Assembly: GCF_017562075.2 (NCBI RefSeq)
Contig: NC_054082.1
Coordinates: forward strand, 31,341,148-31,405,147
Reading direction: 5' to 3'
DNA from: Anopheles merus
Taxonomy: Eukaryota > Arthropoda > Insecta > Diptera > Culicidae
Length of the DNA stretch: 64,000 nt
Shown here piece after piece: positions 11,911-23,764 of the stretch. How positions within the stretch are numbered: position 1 is the first letter of the stretch; the number at the start of each line of letters is the position of its first letter. The notes under the pieces are model-generated. The model searched no databases and was not told where the DNA came from. It saw only the letters and a program-made list of their open reading frames with translations. The translations under genes and the position numbers were made by a program.

Positions 11911-12646
11911 CACTATTTTTTCAAACCTTTAACGATTTATACTCCATACACATCAAATTTTCTAAGTTTGCTTCAGTAATATTTTTTACTTAAAGCTATT
12001 CAGTAATATATAGTTTTGCACAATTTCAGCATTAATGTCATGTTTTTACTGATTTTCAGACAAACAATTTACTGAATGCATTTCAGTTATGCAAATTTTA
12101 CTGAAAATCAGGCAAAAAAGTGTCAAATTTATCTTTTCACTTGACATCAGTAAAACAAATTACTGAAAACGCAGCAATTCATCCTGTCAAATCGACCTAT
12201 CAGGCAGTCATCCTCAAAACAAAACATAAAGCGATGCCCGCTTGGTCGAGATGAACAAAAACATGGTTTGGTAGGCGCTTACAGACACCGCGATGAAATT
12301 TCAGGTGAGATGTTGGCTTGAAGGATTAATGCGAATGAATTTGCAACCGTGTTGCTATGTAAAATCTTCACACCACTGAGCTGCTAGCCGTCTTTAATTT
12401 GAGGGATAGCATCAATAAAAACCTAAAATTGAATGTTTTTTTTCGCCACTTTTTAATCGTTATCAATTGCTGAACAATCGGTAATATAAAAAAGGCTTTA
12501 ATGTGATTTCAGTTAACGAGCTGTCATTTTAGTCAGCATACAAAAATACTGAAAGGTTCAGTACTTCAAGTGAAACGATTACTGAACTTTCAGCTGAACA
12601 AAAAAAATCAGCAAAAATTACTGAACTGCAGTGAAAAAATATAGTG
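11911..12646. mobile_element. Putative MITE with CAGTAA subterminal repeats
   Basis: A 736-bp AT-rich block. Its left end reads CACTATTTTTTCA (11911-11923) and its right end, read in reverse complement, CACTATATTTTTTCA, forming short imperfect terminal inverted repeats. Inside both ends the hexamer CAGTAA or its complement TTACTG recurs many times: as TTCAGTAA or ATCAGTAA at about 11970-12170, and as TTACTGAA or TACTGAAA at about 12540-12630. Dense subterminal copies of one short word are characteristic of non-autonomous DNA transposons, where they can be transposase binding sites. The centre (about 12190-12480) lacks them. There is no open frame, and no convincing target-site duplication was found, so family and exact ends are uncertain. 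Confidence 0.55.
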
Positions 12647-14054
12647 TGTAACAAAACAAAAAATATTGCATTCCTAGAATATTAATATTAAATCAGACAT
12701 AATATTTTTTGTATGATTCACATTTACTTCCCTCAACTTACACTAAAGCGATGTAGCTTTAACGGCACAACTAAATTAAAACCTTCCAATTTCAAATCCC
12801 ACGGCTTATATACACTGCACGACGGACGGCACACACTAATCAGTGTGATGAATGAAGGTAGCGTAAATATTGTTGTAACGAATTGGTTTGTTTGTCTTAA
12901 AATGCAGTCAAATGTAATTCAATCATTCTTAAGCTTTAATTGCTGCATTAAAAAGGATTAAAACTCTTCGTTTTCTTACCACAGTTTCAAAATCAAACAT
13001 AGCGCCATCGTAAAAGCAATGCTTTTGCCAAAAAAAGAATAAAAAACACACATACACACACACACACACACATACACACACCGGTACGATACTTGATAAC
13101 ATCATGTCAAACAGTGCGCCTTTGCTGTTGTCTTCAGTCACTCATTTAATTCCGCTACAAGTTACAAAGACAATTTGTCATTTTGTCACCGTTGGGGGGC
13201 TTGTTGTTTTTGTGTGCACGGTGTCCCACTTCGTTGCTACATTTCTCTCTCTCTTTCTCTTTGCTTTTACCCTCCTACACCCCCGCTCCCTAACCGCCAT
13301 TGATAATCATTGCTACTTTTGGTTCCGGTTTCACGGGAAGGGAACAAGTGATGTGTTAACGCCGCACGCCGCTTGGCTTAGCAGAAAGGGATCACTTCCG
13401 CCAGCCACTTCAACTCTTTTACGATGGCGACCGTTTCTCATTTCATGCTCACGTTCGGGTGCAGCACTGGAGGGACGGCTGGGCGTGCCTTTTAAAGCAG
13501 CAGTATCCGTTTGTGTGCCGAGACGGGACGGGTGGGTGGGTGCGAACGAAGGCGAAATGTCTCTTTCTTTCGAAACTGGGTCTGCAGATTATCTTTGCGC
13601 GTCAAGCATCACTCAAGCCGCCGCATGCGGAGGGATGATTTATTAAGCCACAAAAACGGCACCACCATCCGTCTCTGCACCGCGGAAATGAGGCTGAGAG
13701 AATTTTTGCTCCGAAACGGAGAAAGGAAATTACGTTCCCTGCAGAAAAAGGTTCGGCGTATCCTTCACGACTGGCATTTTTTGTGTGTGTATGTGAGCTG
13801 GGCTCTGCTGATCCCCGTGTCATGGCACGTTCGTTACAAAGCCAAAAACCTTTAGTGCGTGGTTTTGGAGACGGAGAGGGAGTTGAGGGGAGAGCTCCAT
13901 AAGGGAGGGGAGTAGGGGTTTTTTTTGTGTGTGATAGCTCCTGGACGCAGGTACACCGGCAATTCGAGGGTGAGCAGAGGATCTTCTTCGTCAACTTTGC
14001 CGTTTGCCGGTCGGAATGTGTCACGCGTGGGAGGGTCGGGCAAAAGTTCGAATG

Positions 14055-14110
14055 CGGTTTCATTAATTTCGGTCATAAAATTCAATTAAATGTATGATTA
14101 ATGTCTATCC
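14055..14110. promoter_or_regulatory. Homeodomain-type word cluster
   Basis: Within about 55 bp there are CATTAAT, CATAAAATT, CAATTAAA and GATTAATG, four homeodomain- or Caudal-compatible words beside a GC-richer stretch. This could be a regulatory module core, or just AT-rich sequence. There is no other evidence. Confidence 0.15.
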
Positions 14111-14535
14111 CTCGTCACCTTTGCGGGTGTGGAATAAGCAGTGAGAGGAAGGCAAAAAAAAACCCTCCAAAACGGGACCATACACCATCAGCAGTGCATA
14201 AATATCCCTTTTGTGCTATCACCGTCCCTTTAATATGTTTGAAACGATAACAAAAAAAAAAAAAGAGAAAGGTTGGAGTAGAATGAATGTGCGTAAATAA
14301 TAATAAGCGGATGCCGATGAATGACATGCTGCCTTTGGTGACCCTTATTACCATCAGACAATTTTGTGAAGCGCTCTCAAAACAAGGGTAGCAGAAATTA
14401 AAAAAAGCACACATTTTCTATTGCACCATGACCGCCAGCACCAGGTTAATTGCGCGTTGAAAATAAAACGATCTATTTGAAGCATTTCCGCGAACATTTA
14501 AAGCATCAATCTGGCTTTCATCATCACTTCCCACC

Positions 14536-14733
14536 ATGCCGATTGTTGAAATGAAAAGCTTTGCCTTTTTAATTCAGTTATTCGTGTTAGCAATACTGAG
14601 CATGGCTCGTAGCGTAGCTTCCCTTTGCGGCAATGCTTTAGTAGCTTACAAATATTACAATTTAATTCCTCTCTCGTTAAAAGCAATCGATTTCAAACTC
14701 AGCGAACAAACAAAGCCTTCCGTAAGCAAATAA
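14536..14733 (+). CDS. Candidate small secreted peptide, 65 codons
   Basis: The frame has a real ATG in a good context (CCACCATGC). The predicted product starts with a charged residue followed by a hydrophobic run (FAFLIQLFVLAILS, residues about 9-22) ending in small residues, like a signal peptide, then a 40-residue polar tail ending TKPSVSK. No family is recognised. Codon use is AT-rich, unlike the GC-ending codons of the confident gene at 61 kb, which argues against it. A chance frame in non-coding DNA is the main alternative. Confidence 0.15.
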   Translation: MPIVEMKSFAFLIQLFVLAILSMARSVASLCGNALVAYKYYNLIPLSLKAIDFKLSEQTKPSVSK

Positions 14734-16035
14734 CGCGCCCACGACTTAAACAGCTTAAACGACAATAAATCACAAATTCGTTTACGACATAGTTCTTATG
14801 CTCATCAAACAACCATGCCCAGGACGTGGAGGATAACCATCCAGTGCAGGACGTTGGTACTCGGAAGTTAAGCCTTTTTTATATGCCCCTCGAAGATGGC
14901 AAACAGTTTCACATTGGACATCAACAGAACACAAACACACACGTGCATGCTGGCGCGATACACATCGTTTGACGGATGGCAAATGTGACAAGTTAGTCCC
15001 AGGACGAGGGATAAATCGAGCCGACAAGAAAACAAACACCGTCATGTATAAAAAAAAAACAACCCGGGAAGCCCGAGTATCCTGGCCAAGTGAAAACACT
15101 GCTCGAATCCCTTACCCGTGTAAAACACACGGAGAGGAAAAGAAGCAATACCAAAAAAAAAAAAAAAAACATCATCCCTCTTACTTTGTGGCCAAGAACG
15201 GCTAAGTGTACGGCATCAATTGACACCACATCCACCAAAACCAGCAGCTGCAGCTCGGGCGCGGGTTGGTTGGCCGACGGATGACGGATGGGTTGTTGAC
15301 TTTTTGCCCACCGGTTAGCACCATACGTCAGCCCATCGCTTGGAAGACGTTACAGTGCTTGAGCAGCAGCCCCGTATACCTTGGAATGGAAAATATTTGA
15401 GTTTCCTACTGAGCTACTGCGAATGCCGGGAAGCGGAACACTATTTACGATCGGCTTCCCTATGCCCCGCTTCTTCCTGGAAGGAAAGCTTGGTCCTCTT
15501 TTTGTTGCTAGTTTCACGGAGCTAAACCGCACTCATGATTCATAAATCTTGACATTTTTCTTAGCGTCCACGGTGTCCACGTTATCTCAGCCGAAACCTC
15601 AGCTCAGCTGGACTACGTTTGCTTGCTGTTCGCTTTTCGCTTTACCTTCGAGACGGACGGGTTTGCAAGGCACCGTGAGGTCAACTGTAACCGGGATATA
15701 ATATTATGTTTGATTGTGCACTCCGGCGCACCGTAACGGAAAGTGAATGGTTTCGGCTGGCAGTGGAAAAGCTGCTGCTGTGTTGATATGTACCCATTTG
15801 TCAGAAGGGAGTTTTGCGCTCGGTCGTAAAGGAAGTATTTGAATATGATAGAGAGGATGTTATAAATGAAATTTGCGAAAAATGAAACCCCTTATGGCCG
15901 AGAGATAACTGTTATTTGAAACAATTCTTTTAGTATAGCAAGATGGTAGGCTCTTATGCTCACAAAATTATAGTGAGATTAAATCAGTGAGAATTGCATG
16001 TCCAACTAGGACGTATCTTTAATAACGTTCTCTAT

Positions 16036-16038
<3 letters not shown>

Positions 16039-16081
<43 letters not shown>
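16039..16081. repeat. (TC)21 microsatellite
   Basis: An uninterrupted pyrimidine dinucleotide run of 43 bp (GAGA on the other strand). Such runs can bind GAGA factor in flies but are also common neutral microsatellites. Confidence 0.97.
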
Positions 16082-16084
<3 letters not shown>

Positions 16085-16315
16085 TAATTTGCAAATCTAT
16101 TATTGCCCAACCATCTCTGCCGCCCATTACTGGTCAATGTTGGGAACGAAATCACCCCGGGACCGGTCAAAGAACCTTGACAATAGTGCTAGCAACGCAA
16201 CGCATCAGCCTTTTAGCTCGAATGCTCGAATCTCGAAGACCGATTACCGTTCAGCCACACAGCTATCTCGTACCCCCTCCCCCCAAAGCCTCTCTCGACC
16301 AGCAGGGACGAGCAA

Positions 16316-17449
16316 ATGGCTGATGATGAAAATCATAAAATACATTTTATATTCCATCGCGTTCCATCGCGCCCAAGCTCCACTAGTTCGATGACGTGCG
16401 GGCTGCGAAAAAGGCTCGGCCAGCTAAAGACGGCTCTTGGGGCGAGCTCGCACTCCGCACACACACACACTTCCCCCCCATTTGCTTCCGCAGGACGCCC
16501 GTTGTGCGCCTTCCTCGAGGGCAGACATATTGGCGGTTCAGTGTCGCCAAGGCACAATCCGCCCGGGGAGCAATTTGGGCTTCGGCAACGATACCGCCGC
16601 ACGCTGTCGCGCTGTCTCGCTCCGGGAAGTGAGGTTAGTTTATTGGACCCCGTTACGGGTTTGTGGGTTTTCTCCGGGCGCGAAAGACTTCGCTTCGTTT
16701 GCTGTAATGTGGTACGGATGCAGAGACTTCAGAGTCGCCAGCGTTTCTTGTTGCTGTTTTTTTTCTTCCTTTTTTCGTTTTATTTCGTTGTTTGTTTTGC
16801 ACTCTGCTTTCCCACTGCTGCTTTGCTTTGTCGCCGTGAACGAGGCTCCAGACGTGGAGACGAACGAGTCCAACACGATTTTGGCGACAGATTTTCTTCA
16901 CCGCACCGCCCCGGGCACGGTCTCGATGGTGGTGGGTCAATGCTTCGGCCTACCGAGATAGTGCCAGCGAAACATGACACAAATCACACACACACATACA
17001 CACACACAGACACACACACACACACAAGCGCACAAATACCGTATCGAACACGCACGAAATCTCAAGGACAAACAGTGCCACCGCAAGGGTATTTTCCACC
17101 CACTTTGCGCTCCCGGGCCTGTGCGCTCCGGGCGCGATGCGTATCAGGCGATGGAAAAATTAATCAAAATAAAGATGCTTGCTCGCAAAGCCGGGGTTCT
17201 TTTGGCTTTCCTGGCAAGGATAAACTGCTTCGGCCGCGCCTGATTGTTCTCCAAACATTTCAATATTTCATCCCGGCGCGGATGGGTTACGTTCGCCGCC
17301 GGCACTTACACAGCCATTGTGGCGGCGGCCTGGGGCCGAAAGCGTTGTGCACAGAATTACCGGCCGCCAGTAGCGCACTGGCAAACAGCCTCGGCCGCGT
17401 CCATCATTATTCACGCGATTGTTGTTCATTAGTAACAGAAATTGAATAA
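16316..17449 (+). CDS. Long unexplained ORF, 377 codons
   Basis: This is the longest uninterrupted ATG frame in the window. It is not a recognisable protein. The predicted chain is rich in Arg, His, Ser and Cys, has one hydrophobic segment at about residues 145-170 made by a T-rich stretch, and reads through a (CA)n microsatellite (16984-17026) as a His-Thr run. Other frames and the opposite strand are also open over parts of the same GC-rich interval, which suggests stop-codon scarcity rather than selection. A frame of this length is nevertheless unusual by chance, so it is recorded at low confidence. It may belong to an untranslated or regulatory GC-rich region. Confidence 0.12.
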   Translation: MADDENHKIHFIFHRVPSRPSSTSSMTCGLRKRLGQLKTALGASSHSAHTHTSPPFASAGRPLCAFLEGRHIGGSVSPRHNPPGEQFGLRQRYRRTLSRCLAPGSEVSLLDPVTGLWVFSGRERLRFVCCNVVRMQRLQSRQRFLLLFFFFLFSFYFVVCFALCFPTAALLCRRERGSRRGDERVQHDFGDRFSSPHRPGHGLDGGGSMLRPTEIVPAKHDTNHTHTYTHTDTHTHTSAQIPYRTRTKSQGQTVPPQGYFPPTLRSRACALRARCVSGDGKINQNKDACSQSRGSFGFPGKDKLLRPRLIVLQTFQYFIPARMGYVRRRHLHSHCGGGLGPKALCTELPAASSALANSLGRVHHYSRDCCSLVTEIE

Positions 17450-20059
17450 AGCGGCTGCTGATACGATGAGGAAGCACTAAAGCTGTTAAGTGCAGTGCGA
17501 GTGAGCGGATTAGACGGTGATGCGGAAGCGAAGTGGCATGCGCCACAAACGCTCCCCGAACGTAGGGCGAGAGCGGAGGTGGAGGGAGTGGAGCAAAATT
17601 ACTCTGTAACATTCCTTACGCAGTTCGTTATTTTTTCCTTCTTCTTCTGTTTGCAATTTAATTGTTTCTCTGCTCGGGTAAAATGCTGGCACCGGGCGAT
17701 AACGGGCGAATGCCCGGGCGCAATAGCGAGTGCGCGCTTGGGACCGGCTCTCTCTCTCTCTCGCTTGGCAGGGAAATCATACGGAAAATTGTTTCTCCCT
17801 TTTGCAGCTACTGCTCGCAAACGGTTTCATTCCAAGCTAAACCACGGTTCGAGCATAATTACGATGAAGCCATACTTTTCGAATAAATTCCAGGAATTTT
17901 ACTCCGTTTTGCTGGAATCCACGGTGGGGCTATCAGGGGCGATTTTAAGTGTTCTTGCGCAAGTGGAGGTAGAAGGTGTGTTAGCGCACTATTGAAAAGT
18001 TTCCCCAGTGCACTTGTTATGGTTACAGTAAAAGAACATGGAGATAATAAATGGGAACGATAGCAAACACGAGCCTTGCAGGGTGTTGTGGTTTGTCGGT
18101 TTGAAGGAGTTTTGTTTTTAATAGCGTAATGTGTTCTAGAGAAAGAGAGACAGAAAGTTAATCTATTACGCTCACTGAATCTTAAACTTCCAGCATTAAT
18201 TTCATCACGTCAGTGAGTTTTGATAATATTTTAGAAGGATAATAGCACATACTGAAGTAAAAGTGATGGTTATTTAGAACACAAAGCAATGCCAAAAACG
18301 AAACGTGAAACATTAGTCTTTGCCTACAGATCTTTGTTTTACAGCATTACAATGTAGCCCAAGTGGTGCGAGTGTCTTTTTTCCTACAAGAAAGTCCACA
18401 AAAGGGAAGTGAAGCTACACGGAAGCCATAGTCAATCCTGTCGGCAAGCTCCTGCGTCATTATCGTTACAATCATTATTATTATGAGCCGCTTTCACCCC
18501 GAAGGTAAAGTTCCTGCCCACCGTTTTCCGTGCAGCCAATCGTTTCACCGCCATCACCACCGCCAACAGCAAGTCTCAGGAGACTGCGGGTGAGCATAAC
18601 ACATCGATAATAATAAAGAAGTTATAATAATAATCCTACCCATAAAAATGCTTTGTTTACAAGTTATGACGTTCGAATCGCCCGGTTAGCATCGTCTCAC
18701 ACACACACACACAGCCATATAAAGCGTACGGGGTGGGGCAGACGTTTTTCGGGCAGGACCTAAACCTTCCACAGCAGCACCCGAGGACGGTGACCGTGCT
18801 TTCGCTAGCGGACGTCGCTTGCCGGCTTGTATCGAACGGCGGGTAACAGCTGTCTCGGGAGGAAACACTCGGAAGCGGGACAGGGGATGGATGGTTGTTT
18901 TCTTGGCCCGCTTCTTGGACCGTTTTTGGGCGAGGATAAGACAAAGTCAAACGCGTCAACAAAAGGGTAGCCGGATCGTTATCGTTCATCTCGAAATTAA
19001 TTGTGTTATTGAACTACATAATCGTTATGGTTGGCTTTCTGATACAAATCGACGGCCCTCGACTGGCTGTACCGTTAGAATTGATGTAGGAGAAAGATGA
19101 GCAGGTAGCTTGCAAGCGTGCTCGTAACCAATAAATGCCCAGCGCTTAAAGCCAGTTTTGCCAGCGTCGCTAATGGAATGAAAAATCAGTACGATGATGC
19201 TGAAAACATGTAAATGTTCGGTTTGGCATACATTACCGGCGCATAACTATACTATAGCAGGAAGCAAATTAATTAAGCAATTCACGAATAACAATATTAA
19301 GCGAACACAAACAAAACTCTTTTCATGTGAACTGTTCCCTTCCCGCTTAATTTCGTATCAGTGAATAACTTCACATTCGCTCTAGTGCGCTCGCAGGTAG
19401 CGCCTTGAAAATACTTTCCACTTTCCAGGAAAAGTGGCTCCCAATACACGGAAAACAGTTTATACGACCCATCGGTTCGGGCCCGATGCAACATTGCCAC
19501 TCTGTTTACGGTAAACTTGAAACATGCTGTGTGCTCTGCTCTGGCTTTACCAAACTGGGGCTGCTGGGTAGACACATAACCAACGAATACACATACCCAA
19601 CACATCGTTTCGAGAGAGGTGAAGCAAACAAAAAAAGCACTCTTCATGTGTATGTGTGTGTGTGTGTTTGCTAGCTGGTTTGAAGGAAGCAGCAGTGCTC
19701 TCCAAAGTGGAGAAAAAAATCAATAAATATAAATATTAAATGAACGCTTTATTATTTTGCATGAACGCACCATTTTCCCTGCCTACCCACGCCCACAGCT
19801 GCGTCCCCGTACCCGTTCATTTTGGCGCAGTTTTTCCTTCCCCGCTGATGAACGGGCAGCACGAACGAAAGAGGAACATGCAAGAATCCGACCACTCCCC
19901 GGTAGGACTGAGCCCGACCAACGAAACGAGCAACAGCCGCAGAACAGGCTTCCTTTACCGTACCACCCGCACATGAGGGCGTCCCATTTGAATGCTTTGC
20001 CACATTTTTCACCAACCCACATACACACGCACACACATGCAGAGTGTCGTGCTTTAATC
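17450..20059. other. Non-coding tract
   Basis: Nothing identifiable as a gene. The stretch holds AT-rich DNA at 18000-18660, a short (CA)7 near 18699-18712, and a GC-richer block at 18720-18960. A donor-like GTAAGT occurs on the minus strand near 17305, without a convincing partner acceptor. Confidence 0.5.
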
Positions 20060-20088
20060 GAGAGAGAGAGAGAGAGGGAGAGAGAGAG
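20060..20088. repeat. (GA)n run, possible GAGA-factor platform
   Basis: A run of GAGAGA with one GGG interruption. It lies just upstream of the leader-like, A-rich sequence and splice signals at 20.1-20.8 kb. GAGA runs upstream of transcription starts are common in flies, so this could be part of a promoter, but it may simply be a microsatellite. Confidence 0.85.
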
Positions 20089-20335
20089 TGAAGGAGAGAA
20101 ATGGAGTGCGAGTTATCGGTGTAGAGAGAATAACGACAAAAAAAAGAATAATAATAAACCCACGAGAAGCACTCGCGCGATGCTCTTTTGCTTGCTGTGC
20201 CGTGATCAGCTCGGTCGCCCCCGTAGGGAAATTCACTGCCAGCAAAAGTGCCGCCCGCCGGCCCGAGATTCACAGCGTGGAAAAATACACCAAAAAAGAG
20301 CCTGCACGAAAGGGAAATAAAACCATCGTATCGGG

Positions 20336-20824
20336 ATGTTTATCGGCCAAGGTTGCTGCGGGATGCTGTGCGATGGGAAGGGCCAAATAAACACACTACA
20401 GGTGAGTGTCTCACCTGGCTGAGCTCGAGTAGCGCTGCAACAAAAAAACAGAGAAGTAGGCGGAAAACGATGCCCCTTCCCCCCCTCTTGAAGCCCGTCC
20501 CCTCCGCCTCCTGTTTCGCGATACTCAGCTGCAACTGTTGGCATGATTTGCATAATAAATTATGCCACTTCTTTCTGCAGGAGTGGGTAAGTTTTGTTTG
20601 CGTCGGGTGTTCATGCAGATATATTTTGCCTTAGCGTAACTCTCGTACGAGGCTGCGTCTTTCGCACGTTATGTACGCATCTGCTATGGTTGTGGTTTTA
20701 CATATTTTCTTTCCCCCAGAGTGCCAATACGCGCAGCCCTGCCTCCTTTGTGTGCATGTGTAGTAGTTGCACTGAGCTGGCGAATGTCATTCTTTGCACA
20801 GTATTAAAAGTTCACAACACTTGA
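20336..20824 (+). other. Possible spliced small gene (segments 20336-20401, 20581-20586, 20720-20824)
   Basis: Four near-consensus splice signals occur in order: donor CAG|GTGAGT at 20401/20402, acceptor TTCTTTCTGCAG|G at 20580/20581, donor TGG|GTAAGT at 20586/20587, and acceptor TTTCTTTCCCCCAG|A at 20719/20720. The implied introns are 179 and 133 nt with a 6-nt microexon between them. An ATG at 20336 (G at -3, in-frame TAA at 20318) opens 22 codons ending exactly at the first donor. The frame stays open through both junctions to a stop at 20822, with or without the microexon. That gives about 57-59 residues, rich in cysteine (CC, CxC, CxxC spacings). No family is recognised. Chance placement of all signals remains the main alternative. 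Confidence 0.15.
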
Positions 20825-23625
20825 GTGGGTTGAAAGAAAAAAAAACTGCACCCACCTGGGACGGTCTCAGGCCAATGCTCCTGGATTGATTTTATGATGA
20901 TATTTTATTTATAGACAGTAGTGTTGTACTACACAGCAGTAAAAAGAGTGCTAGACAGAAGTATTTGCATTCAACTGGATTGTACAGCATGAGTTTATTG
21001 TTGCAATAAGCGTTAGCTTTCTATGAGCAAGAAAAATACCTTTTTACCAAACTATGTTTCAAAGATTTATAGAAAAAATACTCATGCTGTTTCCCATTTT
21101 AAAAGCCCCACATTGTATCTCACCATGGCAGCGTGCCATGAAATACCGAAATGAAATACCGAGCGCACAAGATCCAATTATTCGACTGCAGAAGCTTGAG
21201 TACATTTCTAAATTATCCCACCGCTCGAAGGAGCGCTCGTTCGCTCGGAGGAGAACGTGCCTAACATTGAAACGTGAACAACCCGTGCCAAACTATCCAT
21301 TGCACTTTGTACAGCAGCCGCCCGCTGGCTGTCCACGTTGCCCCGGTGGCCCCAGTCGAAAGGGAAGGAGCTTCTTCAAATATATTATTATGTTCCACAC
21401 AGCAACCGCCACAGCTTGTCTTTTGGCATATGGTCGGACAATTCTAAACCCTTCTTCGGGTGCTGTACTTTCTTCACTCGCCCTCCCTTCCTAAGCATCT
21501 CCAGGCATCCCCGACTTGCTTGCGTGCCCCTTGATTGCTGCAATTTTCTTTACCCTGGTCCTCCGCTTCCGAGCACGCGTCCGAATTCGAAAGACATATT
21601 TTACTGGCCAAAATGTGCCGCATCCCCGGGAGGAAAAGGAAGAAGTTTTTGCCGCAGAACGTTGACCACGGGCCAATGTGCCGTCCGGTTTGCACCCATA
21701 ACACACACGCACACACACACATACACACGCATACACACATGCGCTGTTTTTGGTGCTTCACAAAACATAAACGTGAGGTTTATAATCAAAAGGATGCGCG
21801 CCTTCATTTCCGACTCCGAGCGCAAACTTTCTTGAACCGACCGTTACCGGCGCCGGGCCCGGGCAGGAGGGATCGTGCAGCATTTGCATAACGAACGAAC
21901 CAGCACCGATAGCCCAGACTTCAATACTGAAAGCCAAACGTTCGTTCAGTCCGTGCCATACACACACACACTCACAGAGAAGGACACGAGGCTCGCATTG
22001 CTGTTGGCACAAACAACGAACCCCTGGCGGCAGTGGACATTCGATACGCTTGACGTTGCCTTAAGGGTATGCACCTGCAAGCGTTAAGCGTTCGTTCTCC
22101 CTCTTTGGTGCGTATCGTCGGCGCTCGTCTCGTACCGACCTCTCCCCCCCTCCCCCCCTCCCTGCTGTACACATAGAAAGTTGCACACTAATTGAAACTG
22201 GCTCCCGGTGAAAGCGAGCTCAAATAAATCGCACTTTGCAAACAATGGTTGTACGGTGGCGTACGGCAGGCTGCTTCCAAGAAACTGTTACTCATTTCTG
22301 GATGACCGAAGCTGGTACTACAAATTACAGCCCGCGGTGATCCACTGCCGCCCAACTTTGTCCAAAAACCGATGCTAGACAGAAAGCTTCCGTTTGCAGT
22401 GGTGAAACTGTCTCAGCTGTTACGCTTGCCGAGACTTGCCCTTAAAACGATCGCTGTTCTCCAGGGGCTAGTCGTGTACGTAAGTAATATCATCCCTTGG
22501 CCGTACCATCCACGTACTTCGACCCTCCAAGGCCCCATCTGCTGGCCAGCACAGTTGAACTAACTTAATGATTAATGATGAGTCCTCGCAAACCGCACTG
22601 GGTCGGGTCGGGATGTGTCCGTGCCGCATTCTTCACCAAAACGTCTCCCAAAACCTGCCCGTTGATAATCCTTTGGACAGGCGAATGCGTTCGTGGGATA
22701 TTTATGGGGCAACAGGCCAGCCAGGCTGCCGCTAGAACGAGATGCAAGGTACAACGGCCAAAAAACCGGGTGGAGCGGGGTGGGTGTGTGCCAGTTTGAG
22801 GCATAATCGTGCATGGCGCGCGTGCGTTTCGCGCAAGCAAATTCATTAATTTTGCTCCGTCGGTTGTCATTCATTGCGGTTCATTGGGGAGATTTATGTG
22901 ACCGGTCGCAAAGTCGGCCCGGTTCGCTGTGTGCGCAAATTAAACGCCCGCAACCTTTCGCTCGGGATGGCTGCGCGGCAAGGGAAATGGTTTTTGTTTA
23001 CTTTATTTGAGAATGTACGGGAAAGAAAAGGGTTGGCAATGAATTAGTGGCTTCAATCGTTAAGCTAAAGATGTTGGGAAAAAGAAAGATCAGATCACGT
23101 AAGTTCTTAAATTGCCGGTTATTTAATGAATGAAAAAAGTCTTTCTATTGCCATATTTTTGCGGTTTATTAGTCTGTACTAATTTAATACTGTAATAACT
23201 GCGGGATTTTAATTGGATCAGAAACATTTTTAGTTTAATCAGAGTGCTTGTGTTTTTAAACAACCAAAGCTTAAACAAACATTGTTCTTCCGAACTCTTA
23301 CGCCATGGTTAAACAAATCTCCCGGTTTTCAATCGCTTGTCTAAGCGCTGAACTTGATAACTCTAAGTGCTTTCCGAGATAAATCACTTGTAATCTGCTG
23401 CAAAAGCTTAAAGTTATCCAGCAACTTGTCCGTCCGCGTGGCATCGCTCGCGCTCGGCAGCGCCAACAAAAGACGGAAGTAATGATCAAGTCTTTGATTT
23501 ATGAAACAATCTATCGCCCTTCCAGCCGACTGCCGGAGATAAGATTGTGTGATAAAATTCACACTCGTACATCTCAATTTGCCTCCATCCCCTTTTATCG
23601 CACCACCGCACAAATCACCGCCCGA
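20825..23625. other. Non-coding tract
   Basis: No supported gene. Contents: a 146-codon ATG frame at 21054-21494 without recognisable features; an interrupted (CA)n near 21701-21740; pyrimidine-rich (CCCCCCT)n-like sequence near 22141-22165; and AT-rich DNA at 23030-23300. Confidence 0.5.
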
Positions 23626-23650
23626 GTGTGTGTGTGTGTGTGTGTGTGTT
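23626..23650. repeat. (GT)12 microsatellite
   Basis: A short uninterrupted dinucleotide run of about 25 bp. Confidence 0.95.
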
Positions 23651-23764
23651 CGCGAGTTTCCCAATGCGTACCGCACAGGGCAAGGACCGCTGGGAAATTC
23701 GCATTCGAGATTTTCGACCGACACCGGAAGCAGAGCGTCGGATTTAGAGCGATTTTCGAGCCAG

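Larger units (their letters stand above)
12647..16315. other. Non-coding tract
   Basis: No established gene. Contents: (CA)n at 13046-13080; pyrimidine-rich sequence near 13240-13290; a homeodomain-word cluster at 14055-14110; a small secreted-type ORF candidate at 14536-14733; A17 at 15153-15169; and (TC)21 at 16039-16081. A minus-strand frame at 14073-13920 reads as a plausible acidic peptide but has no recognisable domain and is not called. Confidence 0.45.

Noticed and set aside
23345..23560. Minus-strand frame with helix-like peptide
   Set aside because: Composition is suggestive (LLDNFKLLQQITSDLS) but there is no start, splice or homology support, and the frame crosses a (CA)n run upstream.
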